Positions 6,239 to 14,873 of a stretch of 64,000 bases of DNA are shown here, in pieces. A program made the position numbers and the translations under genes. Where the stretch lies: assembly GCF_038561935.1 (NCBI RefSeq), contig NZ_CP102770.1, positions 3,596,001-3,660,000 of the forward strand, written 5' to 3'. Source of the DNA: Myxococcus stipitatus. GTDB lineage: Bacteria; Myxococcota; Myxococcia; Myxococcales; Myxococcaceae. The notes under the pieces were generated by a model that did no database searches, was not told the DNA's origin, and saw only the letters and a program-made list of their open reading frames with translations. Position 1 is the first letter of the stretch. Every line of letters begins with the position of its first letter.

Positions 6239-7309
6239 TCAGGCGCCGGCGACCACGGCGATGAGCAGCACCAGGAACATCAAGCCGACCACGCCCATGA
6301 CAACGAGCGGGACAAGCTTCTGCTTGTCCTTGAGCATGGCCATGGCTCCGCTCGGAGCGGCTTCGTCCGGGACGGAGGTCTCCGCGGAGGGCTGCACCGG
6401 CTCCTCGGAGGCGGACGAATCCGGCTCCTCGGAAGAGGAGGACTCGGACGAGGTCTCGGCGGGAGCGGGCTCCGGCTCGGGAGGCGCGGGCTCCGGCTCG
6501 AGTTCTGGCTCCGGCTCGGGCTTGGCTTCCTTGCGGACCGGGGCAGGGCGCGGAGGGGAGGGCGGAGGGCTCTTCTTGAGCTCGGGGGCGAGCTGGACGG
6601 GCTCCTCGGCCGGCTCGGCGGGGTCGACGTAGAGGAAGCGGGTGCCGCCCACCTCCACCTCGTCGTTGTCCTTGAGCGCCTTGCGGTTCACCCGCTTCTT
6701 GTTGACCTTGATGCCGTTGCGGCTGCCCAGGTCCTCCACGTGGGTCCCGGACCAGTCGCGGCGAATCTTGGCGTGCTTGCGGGAGGTGAGGTCGTCCTTG
6801 ATGACGAGGTCGGCTTCCTTCTCGTCCCGGCCGATGACGATTTCCTGCGCGTCCCCGATCTCGATGCGCTCGCCCTCTCGGGGGCCGTTCATGATGCGGA
6901 GGTAGCGCTCCTCCGCGCCGGACAGCCCGCGCATGACGTCCTTCAGGTTGCCGCGGGCAATGAAGGACGTCTTCTCCGAGGTGGCGTCGCCGTTGAGCTC
7001 CAGTACCCGGTCGAACCGCACGTCGTACTGGGCGATGGCGATGACGTCGCCGTTGCGCAGGGCGCGCTTCTCACCCTTGGGCAGGGCCTTCCCGTTGAGC
7101 TGGGTGCCGTAGGCGCTCCCCAGGTCCTCCAGGAAGAAGTTGTGGCCCTCCTGGCAGATGCGCGCGTGGTTGCGCGACACGGCCTGCTGGGCCAACACGA
7201 CCTGGCAGGCCTTGTCCCGGCCCAGGGTGATGACCGCGTCGTCGAGGACGATCTCGGTGCCTTGGGCACCGGCCTCGCTGCGCTGGGTGACGGTGAGACG
7301 GACGCTCAT
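6239..7309 (-). CDS. Tandem FHA-domain protein with C-terminal membrane anchor
   Basis: This is a 356-residue protein. FHA1 (about 20-95) has 'LGRDKACQ', 'SRNHARI' and 'LGSAYGTQLNG', so the SRxH phospho-Thr pocket is kept but the usual Asn is changed. FHA2 (about 145-220) is canonical with 'IGRDEKEADLV', 'SRKHAKI' and 'LGSRNGIKVN'. Residues 225-325 are a Pro/Glu/Ser-rich linker, and the last 26 residues form one membrane helix ('LVVMGVVGLMFLVLLIAVVA'), making it tail-anchored with the FHA domains in the cytoplasm. FHA modules bind phosphothreonine peptides. SctD of type III systems also has an FHA-like domain and one helix, but there a periplasmic domain follows; here nothing does, so it is not SctD. 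It is transcribed with the lipoprotein gene, 34 bases apart. Confidence 0.85.
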   Translation of the reverse strand: MSVRLTVTQRSEAGAQGTEIVLDDAVITLGRDKACQVVLAQQAVSRNHARICQEGHNFFLEDLGSAYGTQLNGKALPKGEKRALRNGDVIAIAQYDVRFDRVLELNGDATSEKTSFIARGNLKDVMRGLSGAEERYLRIMNGPREGERIEIGDAQEIVIGRDEKEADLVIKDDLTSRKHAKIRRDWSGTHVEDLGSRNGIKVNKKRVNRKALKDNDEVEVGGTRFLYVDPAEPAEEPVQLAPELKKSPPPSPPRPAPVRKEAKPEPEPELEPEPAPPEPEPAPAETSSESSSSEEPDSSASEEPVQPSAETSVPDEAAPSGAMAMLKDKQKLVPLVVMGVVGLMFLVLLIAVVAGA

Positions 7310-7343
7310 CGAGGGAACAGTGGGGACAGGGGACCACGGAACA

Positions 7344-8405
7344 TCAGAACGTCGCGTTGCTCATGTACTTCTCGCACGACTGGTACTCGGTGGGGAACTC
7401 TTCCGAGGTCGCATACTTCAAGAAGTTCTTGCAGGCCACCCCCGCGTGCTCGTGTTTGTTGGCCTCCTGGTAGAGCTCGAAGAGGCCGTAGTGGCAGGGG
7501 GCGAACTTGCCATCCAGCTTGACGCACTTCCTGTAAGTCGCCTCCTCCTCGGCCAGAAGCCCTTTTTCGCGGAACTGGCGGGCCAGCATGAAGAGCGCCG
7601 GGGCGGAGTTTTCCGCCTGCTGGGTGTCCTTGATCTCCTTGAAGGCCTTGTCGGTGAGGGCGGCCTTGCGCTGGGCCAGGGCGAGGTTGTTGGTGCAGCT
7701 GGTCGCCTTGGGGTTGATCTGCAGGCAGTTGCCAAAGGCCTCGCGGGCATCGGCGAACCGGCCCAGCTCCATCAGCGTGGTGCCGTAGTCGTGCCAGGCG
7801 TCGCCGAAGTTCGGGTCCAGGGCCGTGGCCTGCGCCATGTGCTCGGCGGCTTCCTCGTACTGCTCCTCCCCGTAGGCGATGATGCCCAGGGTGTGGTGGG
7901 CCTGCGCCAGGTTCGGGTTGACGGCGAGGATGGTGCGCAGCTCCTTCTTGGCCTCCACGAACTTGCCCATCTTCATCAAGGTGTACGCGAGGTTGTAGCG
8001 CGTATCGATGTTGTCCGGGTTCACCTTGAGGGCGCGGCGGAAGTTGTCGTGGGCCTTACCGAAGGCGCCCTCGTCGTTATAGAGCTGGCCCAGGTTCTGA
8101 TAGGCCTGCAGGTGCTCCTGGTTGAAGCGCAGGGCCTTGATGAAATACTTCTTCGCGTCGTCGGTCCGCCCCGCGTACCGGGCGATGAGGCCCTTGTTGG
8201 CCCACAAGTCCGCGTACTGAGGGGAGAACTCCAGGCCCAGGTCGCAATAGACTTCCGCGCGGACCAGGTCCTGGTTCTGGAGCTCCTGCACGCACAGCTC
8301 ATTGTTGATGAGCGCGCGCTCATGGGGCGGCGGCGTGGTCAGGCAGGCGGCGAGCGGAAGCGCGCACACCCAGGAAAGCGCGGAGGCAAGACGAGCAAGA
8401 CGCAT
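7344..8405 (-). CDS. TPR-repeat lipoprotein
   Basis: This is a 353-residue protein. The start at 8405 is chosen over an upstream one at 8462 because it gives a clean lipoprotein signal 'MRLARLASALSWVCALPLAAC' split at the lipobox LAAC (Cys21). Eight or so TPR units follow (about 30-330), for example 'ADLWANKGLIARYAGRTDDA', 'LQAYQNLGQLYNDEGAFGKA' and 'GDAWHDYGTTLMELGRFADA'. Six Cys residues in the second half occur in pairs and may form disulfides. Such lipoproteins assemble or stabilise envelope complexes (PilF/Tgl act this way on pilus secretins). With a barrel gene opposite and an FHA protein downstream it may help build a local envelope structure; its exact role is unknown. Confidence 0.85.
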   Translation of the reverse strand: MRLARLASALSWVCALPLAACLTTPPPHERALINNELCVQELQNQDLVRAEVYCDLGLEFSPQYADLWANKGLIARYAGRTDDAKKYFIKALRFNQEHLQAYQNLGQLYNDEGAFGKAHDNFRRALKVNPDNIDTRYNLAYTLMKMGKFVEAKKELRTILAVNPNLAQAHHTLGIIAYGEEQYEEAAEHMAQATALDPNFGDAWHDYGTTLMELGRFADAREAFGNCLQINPKATSCTNNLALAQRKAALTDKAFKEIKDTQQAENSAPALFMLARQFREKGLLAEEEATYRKCVKLDGKFAPCHYGLFELYQEANKHEHAGVACKNFLKYATSEEFPTEYQSCEKYMSNATF

Positions 8406-8491
8406 GGCCGGCCGAGTGTAGGAGAGCGCCCCCTCCCGTGCAACGGCTGGGCGGGGCCTCAATCCGGGCTGATTTCCAAGGGTTGCACCGG

Positions 8492-8498
8492 TTAGAGT
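8492..8498 (+). promoter_or_regulatory. TTAGAGT -10-like box before the barrel gene
   Basis: TAGAGT ends 8 bases before the ATG at 8507 in the 101-base divergent gap, implying a leader of only a few bases. No -35 match is seen. Confidence 0.35.
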
Positions 8499-8506
8499 GG
8501 GTGCCC

Positions 8507-9025
8507 ATGCGTACCCTGCTCTGCACCCTCACGTTCGCCCTGGCTTTGCTCGGGGCGGCTCCGGCCCAAGCCCAGTTTGCCAATCGCAGCCTTGGATTGT
8601 CGCTGGGCTACATGGACTTCAACAACACCAATGGGTTGGACAACGCGTTCTTCGTGGGCATCGATGCCAGCCTCTACATCGAGAACGGCTTCGAGGTGGT
8701 GTCCTACTCGAAGATTGCATTCCCCCGCGACAACACGAGCAACGAGAAGAAGCGCGTCGTCGGCCTGGCCCCGTCGCTGGGCCTGCGCTACCTGCTGATG
8801 GAGGAGTCCATCCGGCCCTATGTCGGCGCGGACCTCAGCTACCTCATCGTGTTCAAGTCGGCCACGAGCAACTTCGTGGGCATCGGTCCCAACGCGGGCC
8901 TGGACTTCTTCCTGTCCGACTCCGTGAGCGCGGGCCTCCGGGCGCAGTACAACATCTACATCGCGCTGAACGAGAAGACGCAGAACTCGGTGACGGTGTC
9001 GGCGGGAATGGCGGCCTACTTCTAG
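8507..9025 (+). CDS. Small outer-membrane beta-barrel protein
   Basis: This 172-residue protein has a signal peptide 'MRTLLCTLTFALALLGAAP' cleaved after AQA. The ATG at 8507 is preferred to an upstream in-frame one because it begins this signal. The mature part alternates aromatic/hydrophobic strands such as 'RSLGLSLGYMDF', 'VVGLAPSLGLRYLL', 'IRPYVGADLSYLIVF' and 'SVSAGLRAQYNIYI', and it ends with 'MAAYF', a C-terminal Phe typical of BAM-inserted barrels. Size suits an eight-stranded OmpW/OmpX-like barrel. It is divergent from the TPR lipoprotein and convergent with the RDD gene, only 6 bases apart. Its specific function is unknown. Confidence 0.8.
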   Translation: MRTLLCTLTFALALLGAAPAQAQFANRSLGLSLGYMDFNNTNGLDNAFFVGIDASLYIENGFEVVSYSKIAFPRDNTSNEKKRVVGLAPSLGLRYLLMEESIRPYVGADLSYLIVFKSATSNFVGIGPNAGLDFFLSDSVSAGLRAQYNIYIALNEKTQNSVTVSAGMAAYF

Positions 9026-9031
9026 GCGGCG

Positions 9032-9829
9032 TCACCCCAGGGCCTGGGCGCGCGGTGGCCGGGTGCCGCGCGCGGCCTTGGGCGGCAGCAGGGCCGCGGC
9101 GACCAGCAGGGTCCACTTCTCGTCGGAGAGGTGCGCCGGCTTCTCCATGGCAAGGGCGTCCTGGAGCCGGGTGCCCAGCGCGGCGAACAGGCGCAGGCGC
9201 GCGTCCATCCGCAGCTCCTCCCGGCGCAGGGCGGCGGTGAGCACCACCTCCCGCTCCTCCGTCGACAGCCGCTTCACGCGCGAGACGAAGAGCGGATCCG
9301 CGAGCAGCCCTTCCTCGCCCGTGGCGCTGATGGCGGACGGGACCTTCAGCTTCCGCTCGCGCACGACGATGGTGCCCGCCAGCATGTCCCCCAGCCGCTG
9401 CTGGGAGCCGGAGACCATGGCCGCCACCCCGCCCACCAGGTAGAGGAACGGCAGCCGGTCCACGGGACGCACCAGGTTGCGAAGGGCGGCGTGGTAGAAG
9501 CCGATGCGCACACCGCTCTCCTGGATGACACGCAGGGAGAGCAGCCGCTTGCCCACCGTCTGGCCGCTCCAGGCAGTCTCCAGGGCGATGCCATAGCCCC
9601 AGTCCACCAGGAAGTAGACGACGATGCCCAGGGCGCTGGCGATTCCCGGGAAGGCCATCATGGTGAAGCTGAGCCCCATCAGGGTCATCAGGCTGAGGGC
9701 CATGACGATGGCCGAGTCCACCAGCCAGGCGAGGAACCGGGAGTACAGGCCCGCGAGGGTGAAGCGGAACTCCACGTACTCGGGGGTGAGCACCGTGTGG
9801 GTGCCGTCCAGCAGTGTTTCGGGGGCCAT
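9032..9829 (-). CDS. RDD-family membrane protein
   Basis: This 265-residue protein starts at 9829, preceded by GGTGA; an in-frame start at 9922 would add a non-conserved Pro/Arg tail. The RDD domain spans about residues 24-165: 'LYSRFLAWLVDSAIVMALSL' supplies the R and D, and 'SGQTVGKRLLSLRVI' is the classic central motif, with about four membrane helices. The C-terminal 100 residues are soluble and helical. RDD proteins are poorly understood membrane proteins, some linked to ion transport. They often sit with SpoIIM, MoxR and DUF58 genes, and such a cluster lies at 18120-25330 of this window, so they may be functionally related. Confidence 0.85.
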   Translation of the reverse strand: MAPETLLDGTHTVLTPEYVEFRFTLAGLYSRFLAWLVDSAIVMALSLMTLMGLSFTMMAFPGIASALGIVVYFLVDWGYGIALETAWSGQTVGKRLLSLRVIQESGVRIGFYHAALRNLVRPVDRLPFLYLVGGVAAMVSGSQQRLGDMLAGTIVVRERKLKVPSAISATGEEGLLADPLFVSRVKRLSTEEREVVLTAALRREELRMDARLRLFAALGTRLQDALAMEKPAHLSDEKWTLLVAAALLPPKAARGTRPPRAQALG

Positions 9830-9984
9830 CGTCACCGGCGCAGTGTAGCCGCGTCCGGCAGCGGACGGGGGGCTCGGTGGGTATGGGCGGGAGGCACCCC
9901 TGGTTCGCTTCGGGCTGAACACCTGCTGGGAGGCAGTGGTGGAAGGGGGGCGGTCCCAGGGGCGACTGTGGTATTCATGGCTAT

Positions 9985-10008
9985 CGGGGTGGTGGGGTAG
10001 CCACCCCG
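9985..10008 (+). promoter_or_regulatory. Hairpin just before the GTG start of the transporter-fusion gene
   Basis: CGGGGTGG (9985-9992) pairs perfectly with CCACCCCG (10001-10008) around an 8-base loop. It ends 13 bases before the GTG at 10022, where the ribosome would dock, and no better ribosome site is present. It could limit translation of the long fusion gene. Confidence 0.3.
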
Positions 10009-10021
10009 TCCCTCGCGCACC

Positions 10022-13000
10022 GTGTCCCCCTCCGACTCCTCATCCTGGAACCGCCGACTGTGGCCGGCGGCTGCCTTTCAGTTCGCGCTCATCGCGGGTG
10101 TGACGCAACTGAAGTCGGCGGCCAACGCGCTGGTGCTGTCGCGCTTCGAGTCGCAGGCGATGCCCTACCTGTACCTCCTGGGGGCCCTCATCACCGCGGC
10201 GCTCACGCTGTTGCCGCGCTCCAAGCCGAACTCTCCGCTGGAGTCGCCGGGAGTCCTGACGGGTGTGGGTGGGGTGCTGACGTTGGGGTTCGCGTTGGCG
10301 CTGTGGGCGGGCTACCGCACGCCGGCGTTGGGCCTGTACCTGTTCGTCGACACCTTCTCCACGTTCGTGTCCTTCCGGTTCTGGGCGCGGATGTCCGCGG
10401 CCTTCGATGCGCGGGAGGCGCGCAAGGCGTTCACGGCCCTCAATGGCTTCGCCATGGGCGGCGGCATGGTGGGCGGGTTGCTCGTGCAGCGGTTGGCCGA
10501 GCGGCTCGGGACTCCCGCCATGGTGGTCAGCGGCGCGCTGGGGTTGTTGGCCGCGGGCGCCATCTTCCATCACCTCTACCGAGGAGAGCCGCCTCCCTCC
10601 CCGCCCCAGGGGCGCTCCGCGCCCGCGTCGTTCATGGCGTTCAGCTACCTGGCGACCAGCCCCTATGCGCAGGTGCTCGCGGCGCTGGGCATCTCCTTCG
10701 CGGTGCTGTCGGCGTTTGTGGACTACCTGTTCCGCCTGCGCCTGGAAGGCACGATGAGCGAGGACGCGATGGCCGCGCTCTTCGGCTCGCTCCAGCTCTA
10801 CATCGGCCTGTTCTGCGTGGCGTTCCAGCTGCTGCTGACCCAGCGGCTGCTCAAGCGACTGGGGCTGCTGGGCTATGTGGCGCTGGTGCCCCTGGTCATC
10901 GTGCCGTTGGCGGCCGCGTCGCTCATCACGCCCAGCCTGTGGCCCCTGCATCTGCTGCGGTTGCTGGAGACCGCGGTGAACTACTCCATCCTTCCGGTGG
11001 GCATCCAGCTGCTCTACGCGGCGGTGCCGGACGGACAGCGCGAGGGCTTGCGCGCCGCGGTGGATGGCCTGCTCCGCAAGGGCGGGGTGGTGGTCGCGGG
11101 TCTGCTGCTCATCGGCGCCGGTCGTGCCGCCACGGGCGAGACGATGGCGCTGGCGGTGGTGGGCATGTGCGCGGCACTGGTGGGGCTGCTCGTGCGGCTC
11201 AAGCCCGCCTACGTGGCCGCGCTGGGCGAGCAGGTGGGCGCGCACGAAGAGGAGGCGGTGGCGCTGGAGGGTGAGGAGGAGCAACGCCTGCTGGCGGAGG
11301 CCCTCTCCGCGCCCGTGCCGGAGCGGGTGCTGCGCGCGGTGGACTTGATGGAGCAGGCCCAGGTGTCGCTGCGGCCGCACCTGCCCGCGCTGCTGCGCCA
11401 CCCGCATGAGCGTGTGCTGGAGCGCGGTGTCGCGCTCGCGTTGGAGCTGGATGCTCGGGAGCTGGCGCCGGTGCTGGAGCGGCTGGTGGAGGAAGGGCCT
11501 CGGCGTCCTCGGGACCAGGCGGTCTGGGCGCTGGCGCGGCTGTCTCCGGAGCGGGCCGAGCGGCTCCTGCCGGCGCTCCTCAACCATCCGGATGTGGGGC
11601 TTCGGTGCGCGGCCATCGGCGCGCTGGTGAAGTCGACGGGCAGCGCGGCGGCGCTGGCTTCTCTCGAGGAGCTGCTCGCGCGCGGGGAAGGTGCCCCCGT
11701 GATGGAGCGGCGTGAGGTGGCGAAGCTCCTGGGGCGGCTTCAGGACTCGCGTTTCACCGGGCCTCTGGCTCGCTATCTCGATGACAGCGACGGAACGGTG
11801 CGGCGTGTGGCGCTGGCCGCGGTGGGGGAGGGCGGTTACGTGGACCTGGCTCCGCGTCTGTTGCCGTTCCTCACCTGGCGCGAGGAGCGCAAGACGACGC
11901 GCGAGGCGCTGGTGGCGCTGGGCGACGCGGTGACGCCGCTGGTGGAGGAGCAGCTCAACAACCGGAGGGCTCCGCTCGCGATGCGGCTGCAGCTGCCTCG
12001 GGTGCTGCGCGGGATTGGGACTCCGGCGGCGCTGGATGCGCTGCTGTTCTCGAATGTGCGGGATGATGCGTCGCTGCACTTCCGCATCGGTGCCCAGCTC
12101 TCACGGCTTCGCGATGAGCACCCCGAGCACCCGGTGGATGTGGACCGGGTGCGGGATGCGCTGAATCGCAGGCGCGAGGTCTACCGCTCGTTGGTGGGGG
12201 CCTATCGCGACGTCCGGGCGGCGCTGGGGGATGGCTCGCTGCTCACTCGCGCGGTGGGCGACCGGCTGGACCAGGCGCTCGAGTTGTCGTTCTTCCTGCT
12301 CGGGTTGCTGGACTCGTCGCAGCGCATGCGCGGCATCCACTACAACCTGGTGGGACAGGATGCTCGGCGTCGGGCGTTGGCGCTGGAGTTGTTGGACAAC
12401 CTGCTCTCGGAAGAGGACCGGGAGCTGGTGATGGAGCAGGTGGAGGCGCATCACCGGGAGCTGCCGCCGGGAGCCTCGGGGCGGCTGTGGCGCAGGTTGG
12501 CTGCGCTGGTGCAAAGCGAGGACGTGGTGCTGCGCGCGTGTGCTCGCCATGTCGCTCGGGTGAACGGGCTGGATGTGCTCCCGCAGGAGGGTGAGTTGAG
12601 CGACCGCATTGTCCAACGGATGTTCGCCTTGGAGGGCGTGAGCGTCTTCTCCCAGAGCGACGTGGATGACATCGCGGCCATCGCCGCGGTGGCGCGCGAG
12701 GGCTTCTTCCGGGCAGGTGAGCGCATCTATGCCCAGGGCGACCCGGGCGATGCGCTCTACGTCATCGTCGATGGTGCCATCGACGCGTTCCACGACGGCG
12801 AGCACGTGCTGCGCTTCCAGGGCAAGCAGGCCTTCGGTGAGGTGAGCTTGCTCGATGGGGCTCCGCGTCCCACGGACATGGTGGCCGCGGTGGATACGCG
12901 CGTGCTCATCATCGACCGGCGCGACTTCCTGGACCTCCTGGCCGACAGACCCGAGCTGCTCACGGGCTTCTTCCGCGCGGTGAGCCTCCAGCTCCAGGCG

Positions 13001-13153
13001 CTCATCGCGCTGCCCGACTCGCGCGAGACGGGGGAGCGGCTCGAGATGACGGCGCCGCAGCCTCCCGTTGCGCCTCCTCTCCCCACGGGGCCGGTTCCCG
13101 ATGCTCCCGAACCGACGACGTCGCAGCGGCGTACTCGCGGCGGAGATGCCTGA
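10022..13153 (+). CDS. Membrane transporter (MFS/nucleotide-translocase-like) fused to HEAT repeats and a cNMP-binding domain
   Basis: This is a 1043-residue protein with a GTG start. Residues 15-400 hold about ten to twelve membrane helices starting 'LWPAAAFQFALIAGVTQLKS', resembling the Npt/ATP-ADP translocase branch of MFS-like carriers. Residues 420-850 are HEAT-type helical repeats ('VALALELDARELAPVLERL', 'LARYLDDSDGTVRRVALAAV'). Residues about 870-1000 are a CRP/PKA-type cyclic-nucleotide-binding domain with 'FGEVSLLDGAPRP', which keeps the Gly-Glu and Arg of the phosphate-binding cassette but not the usual Ala-Thr after it. The layout suggests transport or signalling gated by a nucleotide through a scaffold. 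Substrate and ligand cannot be read from sequence. Confidence 0.8.
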   Translation: MSPSDSSSWNRRLWPAAAFQFALIAGVTQLKSAANALVLSRFESQAMPYLYLLGALITAALTLLPRSKPNSPLESPGVLTGVGGVLTLGFALALWAGYRTPALGLYLFVDTFSTFVSFRFWARMSAAFDAREARKAFTALNGFAMGGGMVGGLLVQRLAERLGTPAMVVSGALGLLAAGAIFHHLYRGEPPPSPPQGRSAPASFMAFSYLATSPYAQVLAALGISFAVLSAFVDYLFRLRLEGTMSEDAMAALFGSLQLYIGLFCVAFQLLLTQRLLKRLGLLGYVALVPLVIVPLAAASLITPSLWPLHLLRLLETAVNYSILPVGIQLLYAAVPDGQREGLRAAVDGLLRKGGVVVAGLLLIGAGRAATGETMALAVVGMCAALVGLLVRLKPAYVAALGEQVGAHEEEAVALEGEEEQRLLAEALSAPVPERVLRAVDLMEQAQVSLRPHLPALLRHPHERVLERGVALALELDARELAPVLERLVEEGPRRPRDQAVWALARLSPERAERLLPALLNHPDVGLRCAAIGALVKSTGSAAALASLEELLARGEGAPVMERREVAKLLGRLQDSRFTGPLARYLDDSDGTVRRVALAAVGEGGYVDLAPRLLPFLTWREERKTTREALVALGDAVTPLVEEQLNNRRAPLAMRLQLPRVLRGIGTPAALDALLFSNVRDDASLHFRIGAQLSRLRDEHPEHPVDVDRVRDALNRRREVYRSLVGAYRDVRAALGDGSLLTRAVGDRLDQALELSFFLLGLLDSSQRMRGIHYNLVGQDARRRALALELLDNLLSEEDRELVMEQVEAHHRELPPGASGRLWRRLAALVQSEDVVLRACARHVARVNGLDVLPQEGELSDRIVQRMFALEGVSVFSQSDVDDIAAIAAVAREGFFRAGERIYAQGDPGDALYVIVDGAIDAFHDGEHVLRFQGKQAFGEVSLLDGAPRPTDMVAAVDTRVLIIDRRDFLDLLADRPELLTGFFRAVSLQLQALIALPDSRETGERLEMTAPQPPVAPPLPTGPVPDAPEPTTSQRRTRGGDA

Positions 13154-13388
13154 GCAGGCCGCGGCTTTGTGGGTGTGTTGAGTCTGGTCGCAGCTGGCTT
13201 CGTATCTGCCTGGACTCCTTCGCTGACGGAGCCGCCTTCTATGCGCGTGGGGGCGTCCCGCGCGGCACGGCCCTTCACGAGCAGGGGCTTCAACGTCCCT
13301 CGGGCCCCCGCTGATGAGGCTGCCCTGCACACGCGGCGGTGATGTCCGAGCCGCGCGTGCCTTCTCGAGCGGGTGACTCAGCGCCTCG
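13154..13388. other. Convergent intergenic gap
   Basis: These 235 GC-rich bases separate two converging genes. The only structure seen is CGCGGC (13332-13337) facing GCCGCG (13350-13355) around 12 bases, a weak possible terminator. No credible gene is present. Confidence 0.5.
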
Positions 13389-14846
13389 CTACGGCGAGTC
13401 GCTCACGGGCGCGTTGCTGGCGCGTCGTGACTCACCGACATCAACAGGTCGTGGGGGCCCGAGCTTCATCCTCTCTTCTCGGAGGATATGGGCCGACGCG
13501 ACGGGGATGAGCGGACGCATGAAGAAGCGCAGCGGCGCGAACGAGCCGATGAAGCGCACGAGCGCGAGACCCGCATACGCCCACGGATGCCGCTCCACGG
13601 TGGCCACCGGCTCGAAGACCTCCTTGGTGCGGTCGTTCCACATGTTGCCGTACTTCTTGAACATCCCCCATCTGAAGCCGGGCACTCGGGTCGTGAGCCA
13701 CGTCCACGCACGCAGGAACCACGGTGGGCGTTGCCCCTCCCGCGCCTCCCAGGCCTGACCACTCTTGGCCGCCGTGAACACGAGCAGCCACCACATGCCC
13801 CACAGCGAGGTGATGGCGGTGAAGGCCTCGCTGCCAACTCCGACCCACCGGAAGGGGAGCGCCAGCAACAAGGCCGCTGGCACACCGGCCGCGAAGAGGA
13901 ACATCGCGCGCACCCGTCGCCGAACCTTCTTGCGCATCCACGGCACATTCAGCCGGACGCGCGGCTGGATGGCCTCGTCATCCGGATCGACCCGTGTCAG
14001 CAGGGCGGCATCTCGCGCGATGGCGTCATGGTAGTCGCGCGAGAGCGCGATGATGACCCACTGCGCAATCTGCAGCGCGCCCAGCAGCGCGACCCAGAAC
14101 GAGAAGCCCGTCAGCGAGAAGCCCTTGTACGTGAACTCCCCCGACTCGGATGTCTCCTCCTTGCTTCGACGCTTCTTCGAGGAAGGCGGCTCCGGAGCCC
14201 GCTCCACCTTCGTGGTGCCGTCGTCCTGCTTCGTCACCGTGATCTTGTTGCCAGCACCACTGTTCGCGGTGGCCGTGGCCACCAACGCCGCAATGGCCGT
14301 GGGAAGCGAAGGACCCCCATCCACGCCTTCCGCCGCGGCCTCGACGTCGCGCAGCCTCCGCTGGAACTCCGCGTCCTTGGCGGCCTCGGCCGCCTGTTCC
14401 TTGACCGCCTGCTGCTGGTCGGCCTGCTCCTCGATCCCGGCCTCTCGCAGCGCCTCCTGGACCTCGGCCGCGATGTCCTCCTCGGAGACGGGGCTCTCCA
14501 CCGCGCTGGCCGCCTTCTTCGCCGAGCCCATGCACGACAGGGCCAACGCCAGCGCCGCGACCGTCTGGAGGATGCCCACCCGCACGTACCGCCGCCGCGC
14601 CGTCGGATCGGCGAGCAACACCCGGCCGATATGTATCGGCAGGCTCAGGCCATGGAAGAACTGGCGCACCCGGCCCGGTGGGCCTCGCGTGGAACCATGC
14701 TCGTGATAATGTGAGGCACCCTTTTGCAGTTCTTCCCAGAAATGCTGGGCAGACATTCGACCGAGGAACGGCGGCTCGCTCGGGGCGTCTGATGGGTGCT
14801 CGCCTCGGGGTGAGGGTAGGCCCTTAGGGGCCAAGTCATCCGGCAC
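13389..14846 (-). CDS. Uncharacterised membrane protein
   Basis: This is a 485-residue protein that I do not recognise. There are membrane helices at about 92-108 ('VGILQTVAALALALSCMG'), 245-265 ('GFSFWVALLGALQIAQWVII'), 315-335, 345-362 ('AITSLWGMWWLLVFTAAKSG') and possibly 425-440. Between the first two lies a soluble segment of about 130 residues with a Glu/Gln-rich helix ('EEDIAAEVQEALREAGIEEQ') and a charged Lys/Arg/Ser stretch. The N-terminal 60 residues are Pro-rich with 'AQHFWEELQKGASHYHEHG'. The start of this ORF is uncertain. The divergent neighbour starts 28 bases away, so promoters must overlap. No function is assigned. Confidence 0.7.
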   Translation of the reverse strand: MPDDLAPKGLPSPRGEHPSDAPSEPPFLGRMSAQHFWEELQKGASHYHEHGSTRGPPGRVRQFFHGLSLPIHIGRVLLADPTARRRYVRVGILQTVAALALALSCMGSAKKAASAVESPVSEEDIAAEVQEALREAGIEEQADQQQAVKEQAAEAAKDAEFQRRLRDVEAAAEGVDGGPSLPTAIAALVATATANSGAGNKITVTKQDDGTTKVERAPEPPSSKKRRSKEETSESGEFTYKGFSLTGFSFWVALLGALQIAQWVIIALSRDYHDAIARDAALLTRVDPDDEAIQPRVRLNVPWMRKKVRRRVRAMFLFAAGVPAALLLALPFRWVGVGSEAFTAITSLWGMWWLLVFTAAKSGQAWEAREGQRPPWFLRAWTWLTTRVPGFRWGMFKKYGNMWNDRTKEVFEPVATVERHPWAYAGLALVRFIGSFAPLRFFMRPLIPVASAHILREERMKLGPPRPVDVGESRRASNAPVSDSP

Positions 14847-14873
14847 GGCAGCTACAATACCACGTCTCGAGTT

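Noticed and set aside
6239-7309. FHA protein as SctD of the T3SS
   Set aside because: SctD has one FHA-like domain followed by a helix and a periplasmic ring domain; here two FHA domains end in a tail anchor with nothing outside.
7344-8405. Naming the TPR lipoprotein Tgl or a gliding-motility protein
   Set aside because: Only the general class (lipoprotein plus TPRs) agrees; no residue-level signature lets me choose among the many myxobacterial TPR lipoproteins.
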